From assembly GCA_012965065.1 (NCBI GenBank), contig DTSX01000131.1, positions 1 to 15,067 of the forward strand: a stretch of 15,067 nt of DNA. The letters are read 5' to 3'. Positions 1 to 6,672 of this stretch are shown here, piece after piece. A program made the position numbers and the translations under genes. Within the stretch, counting starts at the first letter, position 1. Each line of letters begins with the position of its first letter. The notes below the pieces were generated by a model, which was not told the origin of the DNA, did no database searches, and worked only from the letters and a program-made list of their open reading frames with translations. This DNA comes from Gammaproteobacteria bacterium (lineage in GTDB: Bacteria > Pseudomonadota > Gammaproteobacteria > Steroidobacterales > UBA11654).

Positions 1-154
1 CACTGATGGTAATTGAGAATTGAGAGTGAGATGTTGATCAGTGTGAATGTTACTTACTAATTCATCCATGTCTTTTTTTATTCAAACTATTTGAAAAATA
101 CATTTGTTATTATTCATATGTATACTTCTATCGTGACACAATGTAAAATACTCC

Positions 155-497
155 GTTTGCATCATTTTAAACGCGGGTTCGTTTCCTTTAAAAAGGATAT
201 AAGATATAATTTTTCTCATTTGGTCAATATATAATCCATTGTAACTATATGATATATTTATTATATATATATAGTTAATTAGTATTATATAATGGTGGTA
301 AACTATTAAAGTTTAGTGGTAATTTACACATACAACATAATTAATTTTTCATGAATCGTACAAATAAACTTACTGAGCTAGCAATTAAACGGGCAAAACC
401 AAAAGAAAAACAATACAAATTGACAGATGGTGATGGCATGTACCTAAGGATTTACCCTGATGGGAAAAAATACTGGCAATTACAATTTTGGTTTGAA
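155..497. repeat. 343-bp tandem duplication, copy 1
   Basis: Copy 1 of a head-to-tail duplication. By eye it is identical base for base to 498-840, with a period of exactly 343. It contains the AT-rich upstream region of the integrase gene and its first 49 codons. The two copies share no more than a one-base overlap at the junction. This is either a very recent duplication or an assembly artefact. A small dyad (299-315, TAAACT-5 nt-AGTTTA) is duplicated with it at 642-658. Confidence 0.95.
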
Positions 498-545
498 GTT
501 TGCATCATTTTAAACGCGGGTTCGTTTCCTTTAAAAAGGATATAA
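351..545 (+). pseudogene. Truncated 5' duplicate of the integrase gene
   Basis: The first 49 codons are identical to the start of the integrase at 694. They include the N-terminal DUF4102-type segment with the LTDGDGMYLRIYPDG motif. At the duplication junction (497/498) the frame runs into the repeated non-coding upstream sequence and adds 15 unrelated residues before a stop. There is no catalytic domain, so it cannot act as a recombinase. It is a by-product of the tandem duplication, not an independent gene. Any transcript from the duplicated promoter region would start here. Confidence 0.85.
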
Positions 546-840
546 GATATAATTTTTCTCATTTGGTCAATATATAATCCATTGTAACTATATGATATAT
601 TTATTATATATATATAGTTAATTAGTATTATATAATGGTGGTAAACTATTAAAGTTTAGTGGTAATTTACACATACAACATAATTAATTTTTCATGAATC
701 GTACAAATAAACTTACTGAGCTAGCAATTAAACGGGCAAAACCAAAAGAAAAACAATACAAATTGACAGATGGTGATGGCATGTACCTAAGGATTTACCC
801 TGATGGGAAAAAATACTGGCAATTACAATTTTGGTTTGAA
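498..840. repeat. 343-bp tandem duplication, copy 2
   Basis: Copy 2 of the perfect tandem duplication. It runs directly into the intact integrase coding sequence at 841. This copy supplies the presumed promoter region and start codon (694) of the full-length integrase gene. Confidence 0.95.
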
Positions 841-1923
841 GGGAAACAGAAAGTATTATCTTTTGGGAAATGGCCAAACGTTAAATTGCCCGAAGCAAGA
901 TCTAGGCGTTATGAAGCAAACAAAAAAATAAAGGAGGGGATCAATCCACTTGATGAAAAACGATTTAGGAGTAGCTTGCATATAGAAAATTATGATAAAA
1001 AGAAACGCCGTGAAGAAATTAAAGGGTTTACTTTTCAACAAGTTGCCCAAGAATGGCACGTTAGACAAGAAACTTTATGGACAAAGGAATATTCAAAGGT
1101 TGTATTCAATTCTCTTATCATCCACGTTTTTCCATATCTTGGTGAAATACCCATTGTAAAGATCAACAAACAGGATGTAATTTCAATGTTAAAAAAACTG
1201 GAAGTCGTAGGGAAGCACGAAACCTGTTATAGAATTCGGCAAAGACTTGAATCAATTTTTAACTACGCAAAAACTAATGAACTTTGCATAAACAACCCAG
1301 CAAAAGGACTAAACAAGACCTTTGTAAAACCGGAACCAAAATCACATAGTTCAATTCCAATCTCAGAACTTCCAGAATTTCTTTCAAGAATGAAAGCTGA
1401 CAAAGTAACAAACCTATCTACAGTGCTTGCAATGAACTTTCTTATATTAACCTTCGTTCGATCTTCAGAATTACGTTTTGCTGATTGGAGTGAGTTTGAT
1501 ATTGATTGTGCTGAACCCCTTTGGGTGATTCCATCAACTAGAATGAAAATGAGAGGCGAACATTATGTTCCTCTTTCTTCTCAAGCAGTTTGTATCTTAA
1601 AAGAAATGCAAGAATATTCCGGCAAGAATGGATATGTATTTACTCAAGTCCGTAACTCACAAAAAGCAATGAGTGAAAACACACTGTTATATTTTTCAAA
1701 TCGATTAGGATACGCGGGAAGAAACACTATCAATGGTCTCAGAACTCTTGCTTCTGAGGTATTGAGTGAAAGCGGTCTCTGGTATCATAATGTTATAGAG
1801 GAACAACTTGCATGCACGGAACTGAATAAAATACATAGATACAATAGAAACAAGTATCTAAAAGAAAGAAGAAAAATGATGGTGTGGTGGGCAAACTATG
1901 TTAAAACTATTCAAAACACATAG
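694..1923 (+). CDS. P4/IntS-type tyrosine integrase, catalytic site altered
   Basis: A 409-residue protein with the layout of P4/IntS phage-type integrases. It has an N-terminal DUF4102 arm-binding domain (about 1-100), a SAM-like core-binding domain (about 110-215) and a C-terminal tyrosine recombinase domain (about 220-400). Such enzymes insert genomic islands at attachment sites, usually at tRNA ends, but no tRNA is visible here. Arg256 (FVRSSELR), Lys285 (RMKMR), Arg350 and a candidate nucleophile Tyr383 (HRYNRNKY) are present. The expected HxxR histidine is Asn347 (TINGLR), and the second histidine, usually QLAH, is Cys374 (QLAC). The tail MMVWWANYV matches the family, so the length is complete. 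The start codon has no clear Shine-Dalgarno. Its place 155 bp upstream of the BMC operon suggests the locus lies in or beside an old island. Family assignment is firm; activity is doubtful. Confidence 0.88.
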   Translation: MNRTNKLTELAIKRAKPKEKQYKLTDGDGMYLRIYPDGKKYWQLQFWFEGKQKVLSFGKWPNVKLPEARSRRYEANKKIKEGINPLDEKRFRSSLHIENYDKKKRREEIKGFTFQQVAQEWHVRQETLWTKEYSKVVFNSLIIHVFPYLGEIPIVKINKQDVISMLKKLEVVGKHETCYRIRQRLESIFNYAKTNELCINNPAKGLNKTFVKPEPKSHSSIPISELPEFLSRMKADKVTNLSTVLAMNFLILTFVRSSELRFADWSEFDIDCAEPLWVIPSTRMKMRGEHYVPLSSQAVCILKEMQEYSGKNGYVFTQVRNSQKAMSENTLLYFSNRLGYAGRNTINGLRTLASEVLSESGLWYHNVIEEQLACTELNKIHRYNRNKYLKERRKMMVWWANYVKTIQNT

Positions 1924-2004
1924 GTCGCAATATGATTCTTAAAAAAATTATTTTCCTTTATCAACCTTATTTACATAGTTATTTGAATGGAATATACCCA
2001 ATGT

Positions 2005-2018
2005 TAGTATTAATACTA
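2005..2018. promoter_or_regulatory. 14-bp perfect palindrome upstream of the BMC operon
   Basis: TAGTATTAATACTA is a perfect palindrome centred about 66 bp upstream of the first BMC-operon start codon, in the 154-bp gap after the integrase. Its position suits an operator or regulator site for the operon. No convincing -35/-10 pair could be fixed: a TTGAAT at 1983-1988 is followed by AT-rich candidates at poor spacing. AT-rich DNA produces such palindromes by chance, so this is a weak call. Confidence 0.3.
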
Positions 2019-2077
2019 TCGATGCTAGAAAAACTCTTTGACCTGCGTCTTAAATCACATCTTGTCTATGAAAGAGA

Positions 2078-3355
2078 ATGAGTCAAGAAAAAACTGATTT
2101 TCTAGAACGTTCTAAAACGTTCTGGAATCCTGGAAAAACACAAGATTGGCAAGATATGGGGATTGATCTTGTGATCGATCATCGAGAGAAATATTATCTT
2201 CATGATATGGATGGTCGGCGTTTGATTGATGTCCATCTAAATGGAGGAACCTATAATTTGGGGCACCGACATCCAGAGTTGGTTGAGGTACTAAAAGCTG
2301 GGACTTCTCGCTTTGATATGGGTAATCATCATTTTCCGGCACTTGCACGGACTGCCTTAGCAGAGGCTTTGGCTGAGAGTGCACCTGGTCCGGAGTTGAG
2401 ATATACAGCATATGGTTCAGGGGGCGGAGAAGCTATTGATATTGCGCTTAAAACTGCACGTCACGCCACACAGAGAAGAAAAATTGTGTCAATAATCAAA
2501 GCTTATCATGGTCACACAGGACTGGCTGTTAAAACTGGAGATGACCGTTTTTCCAAATTATTTTTATCGGAAGATACTGTTGGTGAATTTGTCCAAGTTC
2601 CGTTCAATGATCTCAACACAATGGAAGATGCTCTAAAAAGACGAGACGTGGCTGCAGTAATTATGGAAACTATCCCAGCAACATATGGTTTCCCAATGCC
2701 AGAGGAAGGATACCTTCCATCAGTCAAACAACTTTGTGAACGATACGACACCTTATATATAGCTGATGAAGTTCAAACAGGTCTAATGCGTACAGGAGAA
2801 CTTTGGGGATGTACTAAGTATAAAGTCCAGCCTGACATTATGGTTACCGGCAAAGGAATTTCTGGAGGTATGTACCCAATTGCCTGTGTCTTAATTTCAG
2901 AAAAATGTGGTGGCTGGTTAAAAGAAGATGGTTTTGCTCATATGTCAACGATGGGTGGGGCAGAGCTTGGATGTGTGGTAGCAATGAAAACTCTTGAAAT
3001 CGTCCAACGTCCAGAAGTTCGGTCTGTTGTTCATTTTATTTCTGATTATATTCGATCAGGTTTGGATGGAATTATGGAAGAGTATTCGGATTTCTTTATA
3101 GGTATTCGTCAACACGGTCTCATTATGGGGTTAGAGTTCAGTCATGAAGAAGGTGCAAAACCGGTTATGAAATATCTTTATGAAAACGGTGTTTGGGCAA
3201 TTTTTTCAGCACTTGACCCAAGTGTGCTTCAGTTCAAACCAGGTTTGTTAATGACACAGTCGGAGTGTGAGGAACTTTTAAGAAGGGTGCAAATAGGAAT
3301 TGAACAAGCACGAGAGGAAGTCCTTGGGGTCAGAAACCGGAGGAGTATACACTGA
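2078..3355 (+). CDS. Class-III PLP enzyme, candidate amino-alcohol-phosphate phospho-lyase
   Basis: A 425-residue fold-type I PLP enzyme of aminotransferase class III. Visible motifs are the phosphate-binding SGGGEAID (114-121), AYHGHTG (142-148), the PLP-pyridine aspartate Asp230 in IADEVQTG, and the Schiff-base Lys259 in VTGKGISGG. Length is normal for the family. Some members are not transaminases but phospho-lyases acting on ethanolamine phosphate or 1-amino-2-propanol phosphate, giving an aldehyde, ammonia and phosphate. The neighbours (an acylating aldehyde dehydrogenase directly downstream, shell genes, and an amino-alcohol kinase in the facing operon) favour the phospho-lyase role, with propionaldehyde as the likely product. 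That is inference; a true transaminase remains possible. No obvious encapsulation helix is seen at either end. The stop overlaps the A of the next start codon (TGATG), indicating translational coupling. The Shine-Dalgarno is weak. Confidence 0.85.
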   Translation: MSQEKTDFLERSKTFWNPGKTQDWQDMGIDLVIDHREKYYLHDMDGRRLIDVHLNGGTYNLGHRHPELVEVLKAGTSRFDMGNHHFPALARTALAEALAESAPGPELRYTAYGSGGGEAIDIALKTARHATQRRKIVSIIKAYHGHTGLAVKTGDDRFSKLFLSEDTVGEFVQVPFNDLNTMEDALKRRDVAAVIMETIPATYGFPMPEEGYLPSVKQLCERYDTLYIADEVQTGLMRTGELWGCTKYKVQPDIMVTGKGISGGMYPIACVLISEKCGGWLKEDGFAHMSTMGGAELGCVVAMKTLEIVQRPEVRSVVHFISDYIRSGLDGIMEEYSDFFIGIRQHGLIMGLEFSHEEGAKPVMKYLYENGVWAIFSALDPSVLQFKPGLLMTQSECEELLRRVQIGIEQAREEVLGVRNRRSIH

Positions 3356-4932
3356 TGGAACCACAAATCAGAACTCTAGTTGATATCTCAGAATCTCAAG
3401 CATCTTTATCGGGGCGTGCTGACATAGTTTTAGAGCGAGCGCGGTGGGCATCATATATATTTCAGAGATTCGATAAAAAAAGAACAATGAAAATTGTTGA
3501 TGCCGTAGCCAACGTTGCCCATAGTCATGCGGGGGAATGGGCCGAACAAGTTGTTGTTGAGACAGGTTTTGGGGTAGTTTCACACAAGAAGCTGAAAAAT
3601 GAGTTCACAGCAAAACCATTAGTAGATTATTATAGAGAGCAAGACCTTGTTTCGATGCGTGTTAAAGAAGAAAAGAAAATTGTAGAAATCCCAAGACCTG
3701 CGGGAGTAATATTTGCTTTGATTCCATCGACAAATCCTATTTCAACACTGAATTTTAAAATTATTCTTGCACTAATTACACGAAACTCAATTGTTATTAG
3801 CCCACATCCAGCAGCAAAGAAATCATGTATAGATGCAGTTCGAATTTTGACAGAGGCTGCAATTTCTTCTGGAGCGCCTGAGGGGGCAATACAAGTATTA
3901 GAAACCCCGTCTATTCCGTTGATAGAAGAATTCATGTCATCACCAAAAACGAACGTGATCCTGGCAACTGGTGGTACAGCAATGGTTCGTGCAGCTTATT
4001 CTTCTTCTAATCCGGCCATAGGAGTTGGTCCAGGTAATGCGCCTGTATTCGTTGATTCATCGGCAGATATTGCATTGGCAGCAAATCAAATTGTGACATC
4101 TAAAAGTTTTGACAATTCCGTACTTTGTACCAGTGAATCTAACCTCATCACTTTGACGGATGTTGACAAACCCCTTCGCAAAAGTTTGAAAAATGAAGGA
4201 GCCTATATTTGCAATAATAATGAGGTAGTACAAATACGCAATTATCTTTTTCACCCCAATGGCTTTAACGTTGAGGCTTTAGGCCGTGATGCAGTTTGGA
4301 TTGCACGTGAATGCGGCATCCGGGTTCCCAAAAAAACACGAATCCTTGTAACACCAATTAACAGTATCGGTATTGAAGAACCGTTAGCTAGAGAAAAACT
4401 TTGCCCTGTACTGTCTTTTTATGTTGCAAACAGTCCCAAACAAGCAATCGCTCAGTCAAGGGCTACGCTTAGAGCAACGGGTGCTGGTCATTCGGCTGTC
4501 ATACATAGTCAAAACGAGAGAATGATTCTTGATTTTGCATCAAGAGTCGAATGTTATCGGGTAGTAGTAAATGCCTCTTGTAGTTTAGGGGCATCAGGGT
4601 TTAACACCAATCTGGCTCCATCATTTACCATAGGTACTGGATTTTATGGGAGGAGTTCACTTGGTGAAAATCTTGGTCCACAACATCTAATTCATTGGAC
4701 ACAAATTGCTTATAATTCAGATCCGTCTGTAGCTTTTGGTAAATTTAATGAACTGTCTTTATCATTAGACGGTCCATTGCCAAGGTCTCCATCAGATGGA
4801 GTACCAGGTTCACCAAAGTCTCGTCGAGTGGATACAACCTCGACAAGCACCAGTTTCTCAATTGATAATGTGAACAGAGAAGAACTCCGTAAATTGATTG
4901 CGGAAGAGCTTAAGAATGTTCTGAAAAAATGA
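3355..4932 (+). CDS. CoA-acylating aldehyde dehydrogenase with C-terminal encapsulation peptide
   Basis: A 525-residue aldehyde dehydrogenase of the BMC type (PduP/EutE-like), expected to oxidise an aldehyde to its acyl-CoA with NAD+ and CoA. The ALDH core covers about 20-455. It has the nucleotide-binding stretch around TGGTAMVRAA (205-214), GVGPGNAPV (223-231), and the nucleophile Cys258 in FDNSVLCTSES. After the core comes a Ser/Thr/Pro-rich linker (about 465-500) and then a short amphipathic helix (about 505-525, REELRKLIAEEL followed by KNVLKK). That arrangement is typical of encapsulation peptides that dock cargo to the shell interior. Together with the upstream PLP enzyme the likely reaction is propionaldehyde to propionyl-CoA. 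No phosphotransacylase, acyl kinase or alcohol dehydrogenase is visible in this window to recycle CoA or NAD inside the shell. Family and encapsulation tail are well supported; substrate is inferred. Confidence 0.9.
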   Translation: MEPQIRTLVDISESQASLSGRADIVLERARWASYIFQRFDKKRTMKIVDAVANVAHSHAGEWAEQVVVETGFGVVSHKKLKNEFTAKPLVDYYREQDLVSMRVKEEKKIVEIPRPAGVIFALIPSTNPISTLNFKIILALITRNSIVISPHPAAKKSCIDAVRILTEAAISSGAPEGAIQVLETPSIPLIEEFMSSPKTNVILATGGTAMVRAAYSSSNPAIGVGPGNAPVFVDSSADIALAANQIVTSKSFDNSVLCTSESNLITLTDVDKPLRKSLKNEGAYICNNNEVVQIRNYLFHPNGFNVEALGRDAVWIARECGIRVPKKTRILVTPINSIGIEEPLAREKLCPVLSFYVANSPKQAIAQSRATLRATGAGHSAVIHSQNERMILDFASRVECYRVVVNASCSLGASGFNTNLAPSFTIGTGFYGRSSLGENLGPQHLIHWTQIAYNSDPSVAFGKFNELSLSLDGPLPRSPSDGVPGSPKSRRVDTTSTSTSFSIDNVNREELRKLIAEELKNVLKK

Positions 4933-4941
4933 TTTGTGTAC

Positions 4942-5544
4942 ATGGCTGAATTACGTTCTTTTATATTCATTGATCAGTTGCAACCTCAAACTTTGGCTTA
5001 TATTGCAACTTGGATGAGAGGCTCATTGCCTCGTAAAAATATGGCGTCTCAGATCATTGAAATTGCACCTGGTTTAGACATTGAGGCTTTAACAGATGTT
5101 GCTTTGAAAGGCGCAAATGTTAAGGCTGGCATTTTGGTTGTAGAACGTCAATTTGGGTATCTAGAGTTTCATGCCGATTCTACAGCAGAAGTCAAAGCAA
5201 GTGCAGAAGCAGTATTGAAAAGTTTAGGAGCGACTCCCAAAGATACTAAGCCAGCAACTATTCTTGCTTCAAAGATAGTTACGCGAGTCGAAAACCAACA
5301 TGCTTTTTTAATTAATCGAAATAAGTTAGGTTCGATGATTTTAGGAGGGGAGTCTCTTTATCTATTGGAATGCCAACCAGCATCCTACGCAATTTTAGCC
5401 TGCAATGAAGCAGAAAAAAAAGCTAATATAAAAATAATTGACTATCGTATGATTGGTGCAAATGGTCGACTTTACCTGTCTGGTAGCGAAGCTGAGATAC
5501 GTAACGCGCGTGAAGCTGCTGAGTTGGCCTTACGAAAACAATGA
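4942..5544 (+). CDS. Tandem-domain BMC shell protein 1 (BMC-T, EutL-like permuted)
   Basis: A 200-residue protein with two related BMC domains (about 1-98 and 105-200), as in pseudohexameric trimers that form shell facets. Each half starts with the strand pair that ends a canonical BMC domain and ends with the helix after the pore strands (ERQFGYLEFHA at 68-78; MIGANGRLYLSG at 170-181). This suggests circularly permuted domains of the EutL type, which can have a gated central pore for larger molecules. ATG 4942 is chosen over GTG 4936 because the paralogue at 6673 begins MTELR, matching MAELR here. The gene starts 9 bp after the ALDH stop with no Shine-Dalgarno, so coupling is likely. It is clearly paralogous to the last operon gene. 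Family is firm; the permutation is inferred by eye. Confidence 0.88.
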   Translation: MAELRSFIFIDQLQPQTLAYIATWMRGSLPRKNMASQIIEIAPGLDIEALTDVALKGANVKAGILVVERQFGYLEFHADSTAEVKASAEAVLKSLGATPKDTKPATILASKIVTRVENQHAFLINRNKLGSMILGGESLYLLECQPASYAILACNEAEKKANIKIIDYRMIGANGRLYLSGSEAEIRNAREAAELALRKQ

Positions 5545-5551
5545 ACAATAG

Positions 5552-5998
5552 ATGAGGCCAACTGTGGGGAAAGAAATTAGAAAAATAATACGTGAATTGT
5601 TGGTAGAAGAGATAGCCTCAATCAACAAGGAGTCAGTTTCGTTGGATCAGAAAACTACTAGAGAAGTAATAGTCTCTATCAGAACGGATGAAGATCTAAT
5701 GAAATTTGTTAAAAAAATATTGAATATTGTAAGAGAAACTGATGGATTTTCAAACATTGAAAATGGGGATATTATTTTTCATTTAGATGTGCCATCATCT
5801 GCTAATTTAAATAGTAGATCTTGTACTTCTCATCCTACTTCAAACAAAATAGAAGATGGTTTGATTACAGAATATGATATAGCAAAATTGGATGGAAATA
5901 TTACTGTTTTGCAGGTTTTAAAAAATGCTAAATTAACCCCTTTGGCAAAAGATGAGTTACGTAAAAAGGGGATAAAAATGGAAAGGACACAAATATGA
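5552..5998 (+). CDS. PduM-like BMC accessory protein (hypothetical)
   Basis: A 148-residue protein not firmly recognised. Residues 5-24 form a basic-acidic amphipathic helix (GKEIRKIIRELLVEEI) that resembles the encapsulation helix at the ALDH C-terminus. A middle part (about 36-80) looks like a small alpha/beta domain, followed by a polar linker (80-103). The C-terminal segment (about 104-146) reads ITEYDIAKL, then LTPLAKDELRKKGIKM. A similar 'open, start/ITPLARDEAxxxGI' module occurs at the end of several microcompartment accessory proteins, including PduM, a component needed for proper Pdu compartment structure. A role in shell assembly or cargo tethering is therefore plausible but unproven. 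It lies 7 bp after BMC-T 1, and its stop overlaps the next start (ATGA, 5995-5998), so it belongs to the operon. The region uses many AT-rich codons like its neighbours. Confidence 0.6.
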   Translation: MRPTVGKEIRKIIRELLVEEIASINKESVSLDQKTTREVIVSIRTDEDLMKFVKKILNIVRETDGFSNIENGDIIFHLDVPSSANLNSRSCTSHPTSNKIEDGLITEYDIAKLDGNITVLQVLKNAKLTPLAKDELRKKGIKMERTQI

Positions 5999-6237
5999 TC
6001 AGAGGAAGGGTAAAAGGCCAAATTTGGTCATCTAAACATGTTGATAAGCTTCCCAAGGGAGGGTATTTGGAAGTAGAAGTTGAAAGCGGTGAAAATATTA
6101 TTGCTTACGACCCGTTAGGATGTGCCGTAGGAGAAGCGGTATTGTTAACTCAAGGTTCTGTTGCAGCCGGTTATTTTACAGAATTCAAGGCACCAATTGA
6201 TTCTCTAATCATTGGTTCTATTGATGAGAAGGAGTAA
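5995..6237 (+). CDS. BMC vertex protein, EutN/CcmL family (BMC-P)
   Basis: An 80-residue EutN/CcmL-family protein that should form pentamers capping the vertices of the polyhedral shell. The family pattern is clear: an N-terminal GRVKGQIWSSKHVDKL, a central AYDPLGCAVGEAVLLTQGS (about 37-55) and a final APIDSLIIGSID (66-77). It is somewhat shorter than many members, with a compact loop around residues 20-34. The start overlaps the upstream stop by four bases, and AAAGGA (5982-5987) sits 7 nt ahead of the ATG. Pentamers are needed in small numbers, so its place between two shell genes without a strong own ribosome binding site is consistent with modest expression. Confidence 0.93.
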   Translation: MIRGRVKGQIWSSKHVDKLPKGGYLEVEVESGENIIAYDPLGCAVGEAVLLTQGSVAAGYFTEFKAPIDSLIIGSIDEKE

Positions 6238-6242
6238 TGTAA

Positions 6243-6290
6243 ATGGCAAAAACTTCTTCAAATCGATCCATTGCCGTTAGCAAACAATAG
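6243..6290 (+). CDS. 15-residue small ORF between BMC-P and BMC-H
   Basis: ATG 6243 opens a 15-residue reading frame (MAKTSSNRSIAVSKQ) ending in TAG. It is preceded by AAGGAG at 6229-6234, 8 nt from the start, which is the best-placed Shine-Dalgarno in the shell operon. It starts 5 nt after the BMC-P stop and ends 47 nt before BMC-H. The peptide is basic and Ser-rich with no known family. It may be a translated leader that controls the abundant BMC-H, a tiny structural peptide, or the relic of a longer shell gene. If the TAG were read through, only five more codons would follow before TAA. Confidence 0.4.
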   Translation: MAKTSSNRSIAVSKQ

Positions 6291-6337
6291 CGGCGCAAAC
6301 TGGCCTAAAAGCCAAAACACAAATAGGAGAAAGTCTC

Positions 6338-6619
6338 ATGTCCAATCAAGCTATAGGAATGATTGAAACAAAAGGTTATGTCGCATCACTTGCTGCTGCG
6401 GATGCAATGGTTAAAGCAGCTAATGTAACCATTGCTGGAAGGGAAGAGGTTGGTGATGGCCTTGTATCAGTTATCATAAAAGGTGATGTTGGCGCTGTAA
6501 AGGCAGCAACTGAAGCAGGATCAGAAACTGCTAATGAAGTAGGAGAACTCATTTCTGTTCATGTGATACCACGGCCCCATACCGACCTAGGGAAATACTT
6601 CTCTCTTGACGGGAAATAA
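6338..6619 (+). CDS. Canonical hexameric BMC shell protein (BMC-H, PduA/EutM-like)
   Basis: A 93-residue single-domain BMC protein, the main facet tile. It aligns without gaps to PduA/EutM: IGMIETKGYV (6-15), AADAMVKAANV (20-30), IIKGDVGAVKAATEAG (46-61) and HVIPRPHTDL (75-84). The pore loop is VGDG (38-41). The residue at the PduA Ser40 position is Asp40, and six copies of it would line the central pore with negative charge. The C-terminus is short. AGGAGA (6325-6330) lies 7 nt before the ATG, one of the strongest ribosome binding sites in the operon and fitting for the most abundant shell component. It follows a 100-bp gap that holds a small ORF. Identification is secure. Confidence 0.97.
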   Translation: MSNQAIGMIETKGYVASLAAADAMVKAANVTIAGREEVGDGLVSVIIKGDVGAVKAATEAGSETANEVGELISVHVIPRPHTDLGKYFSLDGK

Positions 6620-6672
6620 CAATAAGATTATGCTCAATTATTTTTGAATAAAATATACAAGAATAAATATTA

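Noticed and set aside
1..350. tRNA or attachment site beside the integrase
   Set aside because: No cloverleaf or tRNA 3'-end motif could be found; a 7-bp inverted repeat (CACTGAT 1-7, ATCAGTG 37-43) is too short to support an att site.
155..840. CRISPR-like or satellite repeat array
   Set aside because: Only two copies, 343 bp long, with coding content and no spacers; a simple tandem duplication explains it.
3630..3935. Long open frame on the minus strand inside the ALDH gene
   Set aside because: It lies wholly within a well-supported gene on the other strand, shows no recognisable family and has no ribosome binding site.
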